A DNA stretch of 6,764 nucleotides from assembly GCA_903938935.1 (NCBI GenBank), contig CAJAFD010000167.1, forward strand, positions 1 to 6,764, in the 5' to 3' direction. This stretch comes from an uncultured Opitutia bacterium. GTDB lineage: Bacteria > Verrucomicrobiota > Verrucomicrobiia > Opitutales > Opitutaceae. Each line of letters opens with the position of its first letter. Within the stretch, counting starts at the first letter, position 1. The notes below the pieces were generated by a model. That model was not told the DNA's origin. It did not search any database and saw only the letters and a list, made by a program, of their open reading frames with translations. Shown here in pieces: positions 1 to 5,853 of the stretch. The position numbers and the translations under genes were made by a program.

Positions 1-701
1 CCCGTGCGTGCGGCTTGAATCGTGCGCACGCTTGTGACCGTTCCGCCGGTGCCAATCGCCGGGGCGGTCGCGGGCAATGAAAAGCTAAAGCCGGCGTGCT
101 TGATTAACTCGCTTACATGCGCGGCGATCGCGTCGGCATGGGCGGCGATGAAGGGGGCCGTTGGATCGGCGATGAATTTTTCCGTGAGGCGCACGCAACC
201 GAGCGGGAGGCTCACGGCTTGCGTGATGCGACGGTCGCGGAAAGCGAGGCACTCGAGGCTGCCGCCTCCGAGATCGAAGACATAGAAGTCGCGTAAATCG
301 GCGAGAGCCGGATCGCAGGTGAGGCCGCGGCCGATGAGGTTGGCTTCTTCGTCGCCGGAAAGCAGGCGGATGGTGTGGCCAGTCGCGGCGTGGACGCGGG
401 CAATGAAATCCGCGCCATTGCGCGCGTCGCGCACGGCACTGGTGGCGACGAGAATCAGGCGGCTCGCGGCGTGCGCGGTGGCGTCGGCGAGGAGCGAGGT
501 GATGGCGGCGAGGCCGCGGGCCATGCCTTCTTCGCTGAGGCGCGGTTCGGTGCGGCTGATGCCGGCACTGATGCGCGCGTCGATCGTGCGGTAATGCTGC
601 GCGCGCAAGGTGCCGCTCGCGTCGCGGGCGGCGACGAGGATTTTGATCGAGTTGGACCCGATATCGATGACGGCAACGGAACCTGCGGGCGCGGCGTTCA
701 C
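1..701 (-). CDS. Ppx/GppA-family phosphatase (exopolyphosphatase / pppGpp phosphohydrolase), 3' end outside window
   Basis: An open frame of 233 codons runs from a GTG at 701 to the window edge without a stop. The family belongs to the ASKHA ATPase fold and removes terminal phosphate from polyphosphate or pppGpp in the cytoplasm. Visible motifs are the phosphate-1 loop DIGSNS (13-18) after a short hydrophobic strand, VATSAVRDA (85-93), LSGDEEA (114-120, carrying the catalytic Glu expected for Ppx), the phosphate-2 loop FDLGGGSLE (142-150), LPLGCVRLTE (165-174) and IGTGGTVTSV (216-225). The start is chosen because it places DIGSNS at the usual distance from the N-terminus and because GTG overlaps the rsmI stop in the sequence GTGA, implying translational coupling. 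Short family members are about 300 residues, so roughly 70 are probably missing. The sequence does not separate Ppx from GppA activity. Confidence 0.9.
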   Translation of the reverse strand, partial: MNAAPAGSVAVIDIGSNSIKILVAARDASGTLRAQHYRTIDARISAGISRTEPRLSEEGMARGLAAITSLLADATAHAASRLILVATSAVRDARNGADFIARVHAATGHTIRLLSGDEEANLIGRGLTCDPALADLRDFYVFDLGGGSLECLAFRDRRITQAVSLPLGCVRLTEKFIADPTAPFIAAHADAIAAHVSELIKHAGFSFSLPATAPAIGTGGTVTSVRTIQAART

Positions 702-1420
702 AGGACGAAATCGGCGGGAGCGATCAGGACGACAAACTCACCTTTCAAGCTGCCTTTGAGCAGGCGGTCGCGCACGTCGCCAGCGCGGCCGACGAGCCAG
801 GTTTCGTGGAGCTTGGTGACTTCCCGGGCGATGCAGATGACTCGATCCGGGCCCAGTTTCTCCACGATCTCTTCGGCGAATTTGTCGATGCGGTGGCAAC
901 TTTCGTAGAGCGCGAGGGTGAATTCGAAGTCGCGGTATTTTTCGAGAAACGCGGTGCGCGCGGAGGTTTTGGCGATTAGGAAACCGGCGAAGAGAAAGCC
1001 GTTGGTGGGCAGGCCGCTGGCGCTCAAGACGGCGGCGACCGCGCAGGCGCCGGGGATCGGGAATACGGGCAAGCCGCGGCGGCGGCAGGCGCGGACCAAG
1101 CGGAAGCCGGGGTCACTGATGGCGGGCGTGCCGGCGTCGCTCACGAGGGCGACGGATTGACCGGCGGCGATTTTAGCGGCGATGAATTCGGCGGCTTCGG
1201 TTTCGTTGTGATCGTGGTAGGAGACGAGCGGGCGATGCAGGCCGAAGCGCGTGAGGAGTCCGCCGGTGGTGCGGGTGTCTTCGCAAGCGACGAGATCGAC
1301 GGCGCCGAGGATGGCGCGGGCGCGCTCCGTGAGATCGGCGAGGTTGCCGATGGGCGTGGCCACGACGTAGAGCGTGCCGGGCGAAGGGATCAGCGAAGGG
1401 TTGGCGGCGGGCTCGTTCAT
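698..1420 (-). CDS. rsmI: 16S rRNA (cytidine(1402)-2'-O)-methyltransferase RsmI
   Basis: The protein has 240 residues. RsmI uses S-adenosylmethionine to methylate the ribose 2'-OH of C1402 in 16S rRNA, tuning the decoding centre. It has the tetrapyrrole-methylase fold: LYVVATPIGNLADLTERA (17-34), ACEDTRTT (45-52), SYHDHNE (67-73), VSDAGTPAISDPG (93-105), PIPGACAV (121-128), SGLPT (135-139), YESCHRI (172-178), AREVTKLHE (198-206) and KGEFVVLI (226-233). It is shorter than the 286-residue E. coli protein and appears to lack the extra C-terminal region. The frame stays open upstream to an ATG at 1546, but that extension runs through the terminator and overlaps the lipoprotein gene. The ATG at 1420 fits family N-termini. 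No Shine-Dalgarno is visible. The stop overlaps the start of the Ppx/GppA gene. Confidence 0.96.
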   Translation of the reverse strand: MNEPAANPSLIPSPGTLYVVATPIGNLADLTERARAILGAVDLVACEDTRTTGGLLTRFGLHRPLVSYHDHNETEAAEFIAAKIAAGQSVALVSDAGTPAISDPGFRLVRACRRRGLPVFPIPGACAVAAVLSASGLPTNGFLFAGFLIAKTSARTAFLEKYRDFEFTLALYESCHRIDKFAEEIVEKLGPDRVICIAREVTKLHETWLVGRAGDVRDRLLKGSLKGEFVVLIAPADFVL

Positions 1421-1430
1421 GCGCAGGCAT

Positions 1431-1456
1431 AAAAAATCCGGCGCGAGGCCGGATTT
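1431..1456 (-). terminator. Rho-independent terminator between lipoprotein gene and rsmI
   Basis: Read on the minus strand, there is a perfect 9-bp inverted repeat, AAATCCGGC / GCCGGATTT, with a 5-nt loop (1443-1447). The second arm runs into a tract of six T (1436-1431). On the plus strand no T-tract follows, so it acts in the minus direction. It lies 26 bp after the lipoprotein stop and should end the pgi / coiled-coil / lipoprotein transcript. Only 10 nt separate the T-tract from the rsmI ATG, leaving no room for a separate rsmI promoter between them. Confidence 0.88.
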
Positions 1457-1482
1457 GGCGAGAGGGAAGTGAGAGGCGTAGC

Positions 1483-1647
1483 TTAGCGGCCGGTCTGTTG
1501 GCCCATGCCGGGGATCTGGCCTTCCCAGCCGGCGGGGCGACTCCATGGAATCGCGGTGTCTTTCTGGCGGCGGGTTTCGCAGCCGCTGAGGAGGAGGCCA
1601 AAGGTGGCCAACAGGAGGAGCAGAAACGGTTTTTTGAGGGAGTGCAT
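1483..1647 (-). CDS. Small lipoprotein with conserved-looking PW.RP..WE tail (54 aa)
   Basis: A 54-codon gene too short for many gene finders. The N-terminus has two lysines (5-6), a leucine-rich hydrophobic core (8-20) and a lipobox LLSGC (19-23), so signal peptidase II should cleave before Cys23. This leaves a 32-residue lipidated peptide. The mature part holds IPWSRPAGWEGQIPG (33-47), rich in Trp, Pro and Gly with no obvious fold. I recall small lipoproteins with a similar PW.RP..WE stretch in Verrucomicrobiota; this is memory, not a search. It starts 10 bp after the stop of the coiled-coil gene and is followed by a terminator, so it is probably the last gene of that operon. Its function is unknown. 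An envelope role with the upstream membrane protein is inference from position only. Confidence 0.82.
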   Translation of the reverse strand: MHSLKKPFLLLLLATFGLLLSGCETRRQKDTAIPWSRPAGWEGQIPGMGQQTGR

Positions 1648-1657
1648 CGTGAGTGAG

Positions 1658-2389
1658 TTAAGGAGTTAGTACGGCCAAATCGCCTTTGTGCAAGACGCCG
1701 CGTAGAGAATCGGGTTCCACTTGGGCGATGGAAAATTGCGAGCGGACGTCGCTGATGCGGATGATCGCGAGGATTTCGGTGCCGTTGCGCACGGAAAAGC
1801 GTTGGTCCACGCTCGCACCGCGGATGGAGCCGTAGTTGAGCACGACGAAGGAATTTTCTGGGCCGATGCTCATGACATTCGCCGACACGCGGCCGGCGCG
1901 ACTCGAGAAGACAGCCGTGGAAGCGCCGGCGGCCGTGGGCAGAGCGGCGCCGTTTTTCGCCGTGGCGAGCTGGCGCTCGAGTTCGGCGATGGTGTTTTTG
2001 TAGGCTTCGACTTGGGCGGGCGGAATGGCTTGGGCGCGGGTGTCGGTGAGGTCGCGTTGCAACGAGCTGAGTTCGTCGCGCAGCGTGCGCTCGGCGGCTT
2101 CGCGGGCGGCGAGGGCGGCGCGTGAGGCGGCGAGGTCGGTGGTTAGCTGAGCAGTGCGGGACTCCGCGGTGGCGAGTTGGGCTTTGGTGATTTCGACTTG
2201 GGCGCCGGCGGTGACGGCTTGTTTTTGAAACGACGAGGCCAACTCGCGCGAGGCCGTGAGCTGGCCGTCGAGGGCGACGGTGCGCGCGGTTAGTTCGCGG
2301 CGCGTTTCGAGGGCTTGCCAATACAGCGCGCCCAGCGAGCCGCTCACTGTGAAGGCGAGCAGGCTGAGGACGAGCAGGAGGCGATTCAT
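1658..2389 (-). CDS. Membrane-anchored coiled-coil protein with C-terminal beta-rich domain
   Basis: The protein has 243 residues and no assigned function. Residues 3-23 form a hydrophobic N-terminal segment (uncleaved anchor or signal peptide). Residues 25-145 are Ala/Leu/Glu/Gln/Arg-rich with heptad spacing and almost no Gly or Pro apart from one PP at 123-124, as in a long coiled coil. After a small-residue linker (146-166), residues 167-241 are beta-rich: VSANVMSIGPENSFVVLNYG, a G.S.....F.V turn (191-200), ILAIIRISDV, and a closing GVLHKGDLAVL. This recalls the small beta-barrel domains (FlgT C-terminal-like) seen in envelope proteins of Planctomycetes and Verrucomicrobiota. The gene lies 36 bp downstream of pgi and 10 bp upstream of the lipoprotein gene. 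The ATG is preceded by a pyrimidine-rich leader with no Shine-Dalgarno. Confidence 0.88.
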   Translation of the reverse strand: MNRLLLVLSLLAFTVSGSLGALYWQALETRRELTARTVALDGQLTASRELASSFQKQAVTAGAQVEITKAQLATAESRTAQLTTDLAASRAALAAREAAERTLRDELSSLQRDLTDTRAQAIPPAQVEAYKNTIAELERQLATAKNGAALPTAAGASTAVFSSRAGRVSANVMSIGPENSFVVLNYGSIRGASVDQRFSVRNGTEILAIIRISDVRSQFSIAQVEPDSLRGVLHKGDLAVLTP

Positions 2390-2425
2390 GGGGAGTGGGG
2401 TGAAAGCCGACGCAACGCAGCGCGG

Positions 2426-4009
2426 TTAAGCGGCGCGGTAAGTGGATTTAAACCACGGGGACTTGGCGCGCTTTTTCACGCCGCTGCCTTTGTTGGCGGC
2501 GAGGTGTTCGAGGATCTTGAACGCGAGTTCGGCGGCGTCGGGCTGGCCGACTTGGGCGGCGAGTTGCTCGGCGGTGAACTGGGCCTCGGGTGCGGCCTGG
2601 AGCGCGGCGGTGAGTTTGAGTTTCAACGCGATGACGCCACCGGCGGCTTTCTTGCCGGCTTCGACGCCGGGTTGGTGGTAAGCGTTGATGCCGACGAGCG
2701 AGGCGTAGAGGCCGACGACGCGTTCGTAGAGCGCGATCAACATGCCGAGCGAGCGCGGCGAAACATCGGGCAACGTGATCGTGACGGAGTGGCGGTCTTT
2801 CTCGCTGAGGGCGTCGCGGGTGCCGAGGTAGAAGCCTTGGAGGAAATCGCCGGCGGTGATGCCGGGTTCGACTTCGAGGGCGGTCTTCGCGTCGCGGTCT
2901 TTGAGGACTTCGATGAAGGTGACGAAGAAGTTGTTCACGCCGTCGCGCAGTTGTTGGACGTAGGCGTGTTGATCGGTGGAGCCTTTGTTGCCGTAGACGG
3001 CGATGCCTTGGTTGACGACGTTGCCCTTGAGATCGTGTTCCTTGCCGAGCGACTCCATGACGAGTTGCTGGAGGTAACGGGAAAACAAGAGCAGGCGGTC
3101 CTTGTAGGGGAGGACGACCATGTCTTTGGTGCCGCGGCCATCGGTGGCGTAGAACCACATGAGCGCGAGGAGCGCGGCGGGGTTTTGGCCGACGGTGGTG
3201 TGGCGCGTGACGACGTCCATCGCAGCGGCGCCGTCGAGCAGGGCTTGGATGTCGAGGCCTTGGAGCGCGGCGGGGAGGAGACCGACGGCGGAGAGTTCAG
3301 AAGTGCGACCGCCGACCCAGTCCCACATGGGGAAACGGGCGAGCCAGTTTTGCGCTAGGGCGGTCTGGTCGAGCTTGGAGCCCGCGCCCGTGACGGCGAC
3401 GAAGTGCTTCGTGAAATCAAGGCCCGCGGCTTGGAAGGCAGCGGCGGCCTCGAGTTGGCCGTTGCGGGTTTCGGCGGTGCCGCCGGATTTGGAGATGACG
3501 ACGACGAGAGTTTTCGCGAGTTGGCCGCGGAGCCCGGCGAGCACGTAGTCGATGCCGTCGGGATCGGTGTTGTCGAAGAAGGCGACGGCGAGTTTGTCTT
3601 TGCGGGGCGAGCCGAGGGCGTGGTGGACGAGTTGGGGGCCGAGGGCGGAGCCGCCGATACCGATCACGAGGAGGTTTTTGAATTTGCCCTTGGGGCCGGC
3701 GATGGCGCCGGAGTGGACGCGCGCGGCGAAGTCTTTGATCGCGGCGAGCGTGGCGGAAATCTCGGCGGCGAGGGCGGGCGTGGGCGCGAGCTGGGGCGCG
3801 CGGAGCCAGTAGTGGCCGACCATGCGGTTCTCATCGGGATTGGCGATGGCGCCTTTTTCCAAGGCGGCCATGTCGGCGAAGGCCTGTTGCATCGCGGCGT
3901 CTTTGGCGGTGAGGAAATCGTCGGGGAACGGCATGCGGCTGATGTCGAGCGCGAGCCCGAGATCGGCGTGGTGATAATAAAGCGATTTAAAGCGGGACCA
4001 GGTGGACAT
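2426..4009 (-). CDS. pgi: Glucose-6-phosphate isomerase
   Basis: The protein has 527 residues. It interconverts glucose 6-phosphate and fructose 6-phosphate in glycolysis and gluconeogenesis in the cytoplasm. The phosphate-binding segments are VIGIGGSALGPQLV (115-128) and SKSGGTAETR (173-182). WVGGRTSELSAVGL (231-244) carries the conserved Arg235. By comparison with rabbit PGI, the catalytic residues are Glu319 in VMESLGK, His348 in STDQHAY and Lys453 in GVEAGK, so all key residues are present. The length and the VGGRTSEL signature fit the 520-530-residue bacterial type, with a helical C-terminal region (about 478-507). The frame opens at 4045, but the Met at 4009 (MSTWSRFKSLYY) is the likely start because the extra residues translate a purine/pyrimidine-rich repeat leader. 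There is no Shine-Dalgarno; the leader is almost pure pyrimidine. It is probably first in the operon with the two genes that follow. Confidence 0.97.
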   Translation of the reverse strand: MSTWSRFKSLYYHHADLGLALDISRMPFPDDFLTAKDAAMQQAFADMAALEKGAIANPDENRMVGHYWLRAPQLAPTPALAAEISATLAAIKDFAARVHSGAIAGPKGKFKNLLVIGIGGSALGPQLVHHALGSPRKDKLAVAFFDNTDPDGIDYVLAGLRGQLAKTLVVVISKSGGTAETRNGQLEAAAAFQAAGLDFTKHFVAVTGAGSKLDQTALAQNWLARFPMWDWVGGRTSELSAVGLLPAALQGLDIQALLDGAAAMDVVTRHTTVGQNPAALLALMWFYATDGRGTKDMVVLPYKDRLLLFSRYLQQLVMESLGKEHDLKGNVVNQGIAVYGNKGSTDQHAYVQQLRDGVNNFFVTFIEVLKDRDAKTALEVEPGITAGDFLQGFYLGTRDALSEKDRHSVTITLPDVSPRSLGMLIALYERVVGLYASLVGINAYHQPGVEAGKKAAGGVIALKLKLTAALQAAPEAQFTAEQLAAQVGQPDAAELAFKILEHLAANKGSGVKKRAKSPWFKSTYRAA

Positions 4010-4020
4010 GGAGAAGGAAA

Positions 4021-4080
4021 AGGAAAAGGCAGGAGAGGAAAGCAACTGCCGCGCGCGGGTACGAGGAGAAATCGGCGCGA
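4021..4080. repeat. Direct repeat R1, copy a (60 bp)
   Basis: This copy matches 4702-4761 at 56 of 60 positions in the same orientation. The differences are at 4037, 4050, 4053 and 4055; the last 24 bp are identical. It starts 11 bp upstream of the pgi start, so it forms part of the pgi leader. Read in the most open minus-strand frame, all four differences change the amino acid, which argues that it is not coding. The two copies bracket the hicB-hicA pair. The plus strand is purine-rich at the left end. Confidence 0.92.
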
Positions 4081-4081
4081 C

Positions 4082-4231
4082 CTTACCTTAATCCTGCCCA
4101 TCAATCCGTTGATCTCATCCCATCCCACAGCCTCATCCCCTTTTTTGCAGAACGTGACGGACACAACTGACCGCAAGCATGGGTCGCGATGCTGGGCTTG
4201 CCCCGAGGCTCAGCTTGAATAAAGTAGCGCG
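4082..4231 (+). promoter_or_regulatory. hicBA upstream region with candidate operator inverted repeats
   Basis: This is a gene-free stretch between the pgi-side repeat and hicB. It holds ATCAA-tccg-TTGAT (4100-4113) and AGCAT with ATGCT (4176-4180 and 4189-4193), the latter nested within CAAGC and GCTTG (4174-4178 and 4196-4200). The nested pair ends about 30 bp before hicB, a usual place for an autoregulatory operator. The best -10-like hexamer is TAAAGT (4220-4225), without a good -35 at 17 bp. The arms are only 5 bp, so chance is a real alternative. Confidence 0.28.
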
Positions 4232-4438
4232 ATGAAATTTACCGTAACCATCGACCGAGACGAAACGGGCATGTGGGTGGCAGAGTGCCCGTCGATTCCG
4301 GGCTGCGTGAGCCAAGGTAAGACGAAGACAACGGCGCTTAAAAATGTGCGTGAAGCGATCGAGCTTTGTCTTGAGGTCCGCGCGGAACGCGGCCTGCCGC
4401 TCACCATTGAAACGCAGCAAGTCGAGGTCGCCGTCTGA
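4232..4438 (+). CDS. hicB: HicB-family antitoxin (short form)
   Basis: The protein has 68 residues. HicB binds and neutralises the HicA mRNA interferase. The partial RNase H-like fold is recognisable: MKFTVTIDRDETGMWVAECPSI (1-22, beta hairpin), PGCVSQGKTKTTALKNVREAIELCLE (23-48, the typical P-G-C-x-S-x-G then helix) and a final strand (57-68). There is no room for the ribbon-helix-helix or HTH domain present in longer HicB proteins, so DNA binding and autorepression are doubtful. It comes before hicA, the reverse of E. coli hicAB but common for short HicB proteins. The stop and the hicA start share one base (TGATG), so the two are coupled. No Shine-Dalgarno is visible. Confidence 0.93.
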   Translation: MKFTVTIDRDETGMWVAECPSIPGCVSQGKTKTTALKNVREAIELCLEVRAERGLPLTIETQQVEVAV

Positions 4439-4665
4439 TGTCGGGCTTACCGAGACTGAGCGGACGCGCGGTCGCAAAAGCCTTCGGGCGGGACGGCTGG
4501 CAGCTCGTGCGGCAAAAGGGCAGTCATATGATTTTGGTGAAGGACGGTAGTTGGGTGACGCTATCGGTGCCCGATCATCGAGAAGTCGCGCCCGGCACGT
4601 TGCGCAGTCTCATTCGCGCCAGCGGCCTGACGCCGGAAGCGTTTTTGGCTCGGTTGAAAAAGTAG
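4438..4665 (+). CDS. hicA: HicA-family mRNA interferase toxin
   Basis: The protein has 75 residues. HicA is a small dsRBD-like ribonuclease that cleaves mRNA and stops growth when HicB is lost. Family features are present in order: LSGRAVAKAFGRDGWQLVRQ (7-26), the catalytic-His motif KGSHMILVKDG (27-37, His30), a strand WVTLSVPDH (39-47), then the REVAPGTLRSLIRASGLTPEAF helix-turn segment (48-69). Length and motifs are full, so it is probably active. The ATG overlaps the hicB stop by one base; GAGG lies about 12 nt upstream. The next gene is convergent (stop at 4766), with R1 copy b between them. Confidence 0.94.
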   Translation: MSGLPRLSGRAVAKAFGRDGWQLVRQKGSHMILVKDGSWVTLSVPDHREVAPGTLRSLIRASGLTPEAFLARLKK

Positions 4666-4701
4666 CGCCACCTTTTGCTTGAGGCGGTGAAAGCCTGTGT
4701 A

Positions 4702-4761
4702 AGGAAAAGGCAGGAGAAGAAAGCAACTGCTGCCCACGGGTACGAGGAGAAATCGGCGCGA
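4702..4761. repeat. Direct repeat R1, copy b (60 bp)
   Basis: This is the second copy of R1, in the same orientation as 4021-4080, with 4 differences in 60 bp (4718, 4731, 4734, 4736). It lies 36 bp after the hicA stop and 4 bp beyond the stop of the minus-strand hydrolase gene. So one copy precedes pgi and the other follows an unrelated gene, which suggests an intergenic interspersed element rather than a gene-specific leader. The centre-to-centre spacing of the pair is 681 bp. Confidence 0.92.
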
Positions 4762-4765
4762 CGCC

Positions 4766-5677
4766 TCAACGATCCGCGAGGACGCTGGTTTTGAGAAAGA
4801 GCGCGAACTCTTCGCGCGCGTCCGCGACCTGCGCGTGGGCGAGATCGGTGTAGATAAACACAAAGCGGCTGTCGCGGAGGGCGTCGGCTTGCAGGGTTTT
4901 TTCTTCGGCGCAGAGCGTCGGCGTGCCGCGGGCGGCGAGGCGGGCTTGGAGTTTTTCGGATACTTCCTTCGTGCCGCCGTGATCGGTATAGATGTTGAGC
5001 AGACGACCGTGCGTGCGGTCGGCCCAAGCGAGGAAGGAATCGGTGCGGCCATAAAGCGCGTCGAAGAGCCAGACCTCGTCGGCGTTTTTCGCGAGGCCGC
5101 CGCGATCGAGGATGCCCGCGATCACGCGATAGCCGCCGCTATGACCGGAGAGAATGATCCGGCCCACCGAGAAGTTCTGCGTTTTGAAATCGGCGCGGGC
5201 GCGGAGCGTGGCGATGACCTCGGCCATGAAGCGTTTGAAACCATCGACGTCCTCGAGTTTGCCGCCGAAAGAATCGGGCGCGTTGTACGGGCCTTCAGGG
5301 ATGACGAGGATCGCGTTCTTGCCGCTGGCGACGAGTTGTTCGACGAGGTGAAACGTGCGGAGCGTGGTGGCGACAGTGTTGGTCCAGCCGTGGAAATGAA
5401 TGACAAAGTCCAGCGACGCACTGGGGCGGAATCCGTGCGGGATAAATAGCGCGACGGTGTTGTCGGCGTAGTGGTCTTTGGCCGGGAAGTGCCGGCCTTG
5501 GTAGGTGTGACCCGCCGCGCGGTCAGGGTGGGGGAAAGGCGCGGAGGCGAACGGGGCGAGGATGAGCTGGCCTTGCGCGGCGAACGTCTCTTCGAGGCTG
5601 GGCGCAGCGTGGGCGATTGACACGATCGCCAAGAACCCGAACCCGCGCCGCAGTCGATCACAGATGTTAAAGTGCAT
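4766..5677 (-). CDS. Secreted alpha/beta-hydrolase of unknown substrate
   Basis: The protein has 303 residues from the ATG at 5677. The N-terminus reads as a signal peptide: MHFNICDRLRRG, a hydrophobic core FGFLAIVSIAHA (13-24), with cleavage likely near 24-25, so the enzyme is probably periplasmic or exported. Alpha/beta-hydrolase features are the oxyanion region VIHFHGWTN (92-100), a strand ILVIPEGPYNAPDSFGGKLED (123-143), and the nucleophile elbow LSGHSGGYRV (176-185) with Ser180 as nucleophile. LFDALYG (204-210) may supply the acid Asp206, and TDLAHAQV (278-285) the base His281. It resembles uncharacterised secreted esterase/lipase-like proteins; the substrate cannot be read from the sequence. 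An ATG at 5737 is also in frame, but the extension would bury the signal peptide and overlap the small ORF upstream. The 8-bp gap to that ORF suggests co-transcription. Confidence 0.85.
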   Translation of the reverse strand: MHFNICDRLRRGFGFLAIVSIAHAAPSLEETFAAQGQLILAPFASAPFPHPDRAAGHTYQGRHFPAKDHYADNTVALFIPHGFRPSASLDFVIHFHGWTNTVATTLRTFHLVEQLVASGKNAILVIPEGPYNAPDSFGGKLEDVDGFKRFMAEVIATLRARADFKTQNFSVGRIILSGHSGGYRVIAGILDRGGLAKNADEVWLFDALYGRTDSFLAWADRTHGRLLNIYTDHGGTKEVSEKLQARLAARGTPTLCAEEKTLQADALRDSRFVFIYTDLAHAQVADAREEFALFLKTSVLADR

Positions 5678-5685
5678 ACCGCCGT

Positions 5686-5853
5686 TCAAAAGGCTTCGCG
5701 GACTGCACGGCGAGGAATCCCCGCGCCGCGATCCCATTCCGTCAGACCTGCGCGAACGGCCGCGATGAACGCGCTCTCTCGGACCACTTCATGCCGTGAA
5801 ACCTCGCTCGGCCATGGGTTCAACCTGACGGGGGCGGCCTCACGTGTGCTCAT
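5686..5853 (-). CDS. Candidate orphan type II antitoxin-like small protein (55 aa)
   Basis: An ATG-to-TGA frame of 55 codons lies 8 bp upstream of the hydrolase start. Its C-terminal half, FIAAVRAGLTEWDRGAGIP (29-47) followed by RRAVREAF, aligns without gaps to the C-terminus of the antitoxin encoded at 6113-6310 (VRQKIDAGLADIRVGR, then HSHAAIRKEF). The shared pattern is V/I..AGL......G....... A[VI]R..F, typical of RelE/ParE-partner antitoxins. No toxin gene sits next to it on either side, so if real it is an orphan or the remnant of a module whose toxin is gone. Third-position GC is lower than in the flanking housekeeping genes and no Shine-Dalgarno is visible, so a chance ORF remains possible. 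Confidence 0.5.
   Translation of the reverse strand: MSTREAAPVRLNPWPSEVSRHEVVRESAFIAAVRAGLTEWDRGAGIPRRAVREAF

Noticed and set aside
1421..1546. N-terminal extension of rsmI to an ATG at 1546
   Set aside because: The 42 extra residues translate the terminator and the end of the lipoprotein gene and precede the normal RsmI N-terminus.
1173..3358. Long open frames antisense or out of frame to rsmI, the coiled-coil gene and pgi
   Set aside because: They are GC-rich shadow frames with biased Arg or Gly/Glu composition over well-identified genes.
4010..4045. Extension of pgi to an ATG at 4045
   Set aside because: The extra 12 residues are Ser/Phe-rich translation of the repeat leader; the family N-terminus starts at 4009.
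4199..4225. Sigma-70 promoter for hicBA (TTGCCC and TAAAGT)
   Set aside because: The 15-bp spacing and a poor -10 make it indistinguishable from chance.
4666..4701. Terminator after hicA
   Set aside because: Only AGGC-ggtgaaa-GCCT with 4-bp arms and no T-tract; too weak to call.
4021..4761. R1 copies as integron attC sites around a TA cassette
   Set aside because: The length fits, but there are no paired GTTRRRY/RYYYAAC core sites or attC-type symmetry, and no integrase is present.
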